A program made the translations under genes and the position numbers. Shown here in pieces: positions 62,884 to 64,000 of a stretch of 64,000 bases of DNA. The notes beneath the pieces are model-generated. The model was given only the letters and a program-made list of their open reading frames with translations. It was not told the DNA's origin and did not search any database. This stretch comes from DASYRM01 sp036004405. Its GTDB lineage: Bacteria; Acidobacteriota; Vicinamibacteria; Vicinamibacterales; UBA2999. The stretch is taken from NCBI GenBank assembly GCA_036004405.1, contig DASYRM010000077.1, forward strand, positions 1 to 64,000, given 5' to 3'. Numbering within the stretch: the first letter of the stretch is position 1; every line of letters starts with the position of its first letter.

Positions 62884-64000
62884 GTGTCCACGCGCGTCGA
62901 GGTCGCCTCCTTCGCCCGCCGCCACATCGGCCCGTCGCCCGCCGAACAGCAGACGATGCTGCAGGCCGTGGGGGCGCCGTCGCTCGAGGCCCTCGCCGGC
63001 GAGATCGTGCCCGCCGACATCCGCCTCGACGCACCGCTGACGCTGCCTCAGGCCGAGGGCGAGCACGCGTACCTGACGCGGCTGCGCGGCATCGCGGCCC
63101 GCAACCAGCTGTTCCGCTCCTACATCGGCCTCGGCTATCACGACACCATCACGCCCAGCGTGATCCGCCGCATGATCCTGGAGAACCCCGGCTGGTACAC
63201 CCCCTACACGCCGTATCAGTCCGAGATCGCACAGGGCCGTCTGGAAGCGCTGCTGACGTTCCAGACGATGGTGATGGACCTCACGGCGATGGAAGTGGCC
63301 AACGCGTCGCTGCTCGACGAGGCCACGGCCGCCGCCGAGGCGATGGCGCTGCTGCTGCGCGTGCACAAGCGCGCGCCGGCCGCCGGCGTCGCGCCCGTCG
63401 TCCTCGTGGCCACCACCTGCTTCCCGCAGACGCTCGCGGTGGTGCAGGGGCGCGCCGAGCCGCTCGGCATCGAGGTGCGCGTCGTGGCGCCGGACGACAT
63501 GACGTTCGACGCGCCTGTGTTCGGCGCCATCGTGCAGTCGCCGGACATGCACGGGACGCTGCTCGATCTCCAGCCACTGATCGCGCGGGCGCACGCGGCG
63601 GGCGCCGGCGTTGCCGTGGGCAGCGACCTGCTGGCGCTGACCCTGGTCACCCCGCCCGGAGAAATGGGCGCCGACGTGGTCTTCGGCAGCTCGCAGCGCT
63701 TCGGCGTGCCGCTCGGCTACGGCGGCCCGCACGCCGCGTTCTTCGCCACCCGCCAGGCGTTCGTCCGGCACCTGCCTGGACGTCTGATCGGCGTCTCGGT
63801 GGACGCACACGGTCAGCCGGCGTATCGCATGGCGCTGGCGACGCGCGAGCAGCACATCCGCCGCGAGAAGGCGACGTCGAACATCTGCACTGCACAGGCG
63901 CTGCTCGCATCGATGGCGGCGATGTACGCCGTCTATCACGGGCCCGAGGGGCTCCGCGCGATTGCGCAGCACGTGCACGAGCACGCACGCGGGCTGGAGC
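62884..64000 (+). CDS. gcvP: Glycine dehydrogenase (decarboxylating) P protein, N-terminal part, cut by window edge
   Basis: About 372 codons from GTG 62884; the frame is open to base 64000. SFARRHIGPSPAEQQTML is the P-protein start, then SYIGLGYHDTITPSVIRRMI, YTPYQSEIAQGRLEALLTFQ, GYGGPHAAFFATR and REKATSNICTAQALLA. The last two favour the full-length single-chain form rather than a separate gcvPA, though the pyridoxal-phosphate lysine lies beyond the edge. It decarboxylates glycine. Confidence 0.92.
   Translation, partial: MSTRVEVASFARRHIGPSPAEQQTMLQAVGAPSLEALAGEIVPADIRLDAPLTLPQAEGEHAYLTRLRGIAARNQLFRSYIGLGYHDTITPSVIRRMILENPGWYTPYTPYQSEIAQGRLEALLTFQTMVMDLTAMEVANASLLDEATAAAEAMALLLRVHKRAPAAGVAPVVLVATTCFPQTLAVVQGRAEPLGIEVRVVAPDDMTFDAPVFGAIVQSPDMHGTLLDLQPLIARAHAAGAGVAVGSDLLALTLVTPPGEMGADVVFGSSQRFGVPLGYGGPHAAFFATRQAFVRHLPGRLIGVSVDAHGQPAYRMALATREQHIRREKATSNICTAQALLASMAAMYAVYHGPEGLRAIAQHVHEHARGLE

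Overview
This is a high-GC, gene-dense chromosomal window with short intergenic gaps. It most resembles the Acidobacteriota, probably class Vicinamibacteria (inference). Clues are a TIGR03435-type protein (55843-56712), a family largely confined to Acidobacteria, a VWFA-type secreted protein, a PEP-CTERM surface protein, a tricorn-like TolB/PDZ protease, and many small dispersed palindromic repeats. Signal peptides, TolC, beta-barrels and a system I cytochrome c pathway show a diderm. No phage, plasmid, insertion sequence or CRISPR array is visible; the genes look like ordinary vertical chromosome.

Layout. 1-3779 (minus): partial tricorn-like protease, PEP-CTERM protein. 3888-6130 (plus): dienelactone hydrolase, DinB-like protein, secreted protein with an internally duplicated domain. 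6228-12270 (minus): compact run of PPIase, S4 protein, WYL regulator, UPF0182, truA. 12362-16187: tRNA-Phe, recA with a clear promoter, a hairpin-rich non-coding stretch with two tiny membrane proteins, then dciA and a thiolase. 16287-20558: TolC-HlyD-MFS tripartite efflux operon. 20564-28613: maf followed by a cytochrome c maturation operon (ccmE, a ccmF-ccmH fusion, two accessory membrane proteins, ccmA, ccmB, ccmC, a ccmD-like gene and a 53-residue protein). 28631-31198 (minus): aroA-aroK-phosphoesterase. 31306-40481: VWA protein, anti-sigma-like ATPase, inositol monophosphatase, barrel proteins, VTT protein, glycosyltransferase, ttcA, dtd, a dapF homologue and an SLC13 transporter. 40495-53284: DUF4398-like lipoprotein, radC, larC, metG, tatD, polyprenyl synthase, ligA, HtrA protease, NtrC-family response regulator, metalloprotease-like protein. 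53289-54696: ArsR/SRPBCC pair divergent from rnpB. 54801-61229: sugar epimerase, TIGR03435, comEA, a pseudopilin, PilZ protein, an enhancer-binding-protein-like regulator lacking GAFTGA, and an ABC pair. 61337-64000: gcvT-gcvH-gcvP, with gcvP cut by the window edge.

The most unusual points are: a DapF homologue in which both catalytic cysteines are serine; a c-type cytochrome maturation operon with a CxxxY CcmE, a CcmF-CcmH fusion carrying a CNCGGC motif, and two proteins with similar CcmI-like helical segments; an RNase P RNA enlarged by genome-repeat hairpins at the P12 position; a pseudopilin whose reading frame has no usable start codon; and a PilZ-linked regulator that lost the sigma-54 contact loop. 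Two genes run off the window edges (tricorn-like protease at base 1, gcvP at base 64000). All family assignments come from reading motifs by eye, with no database search.
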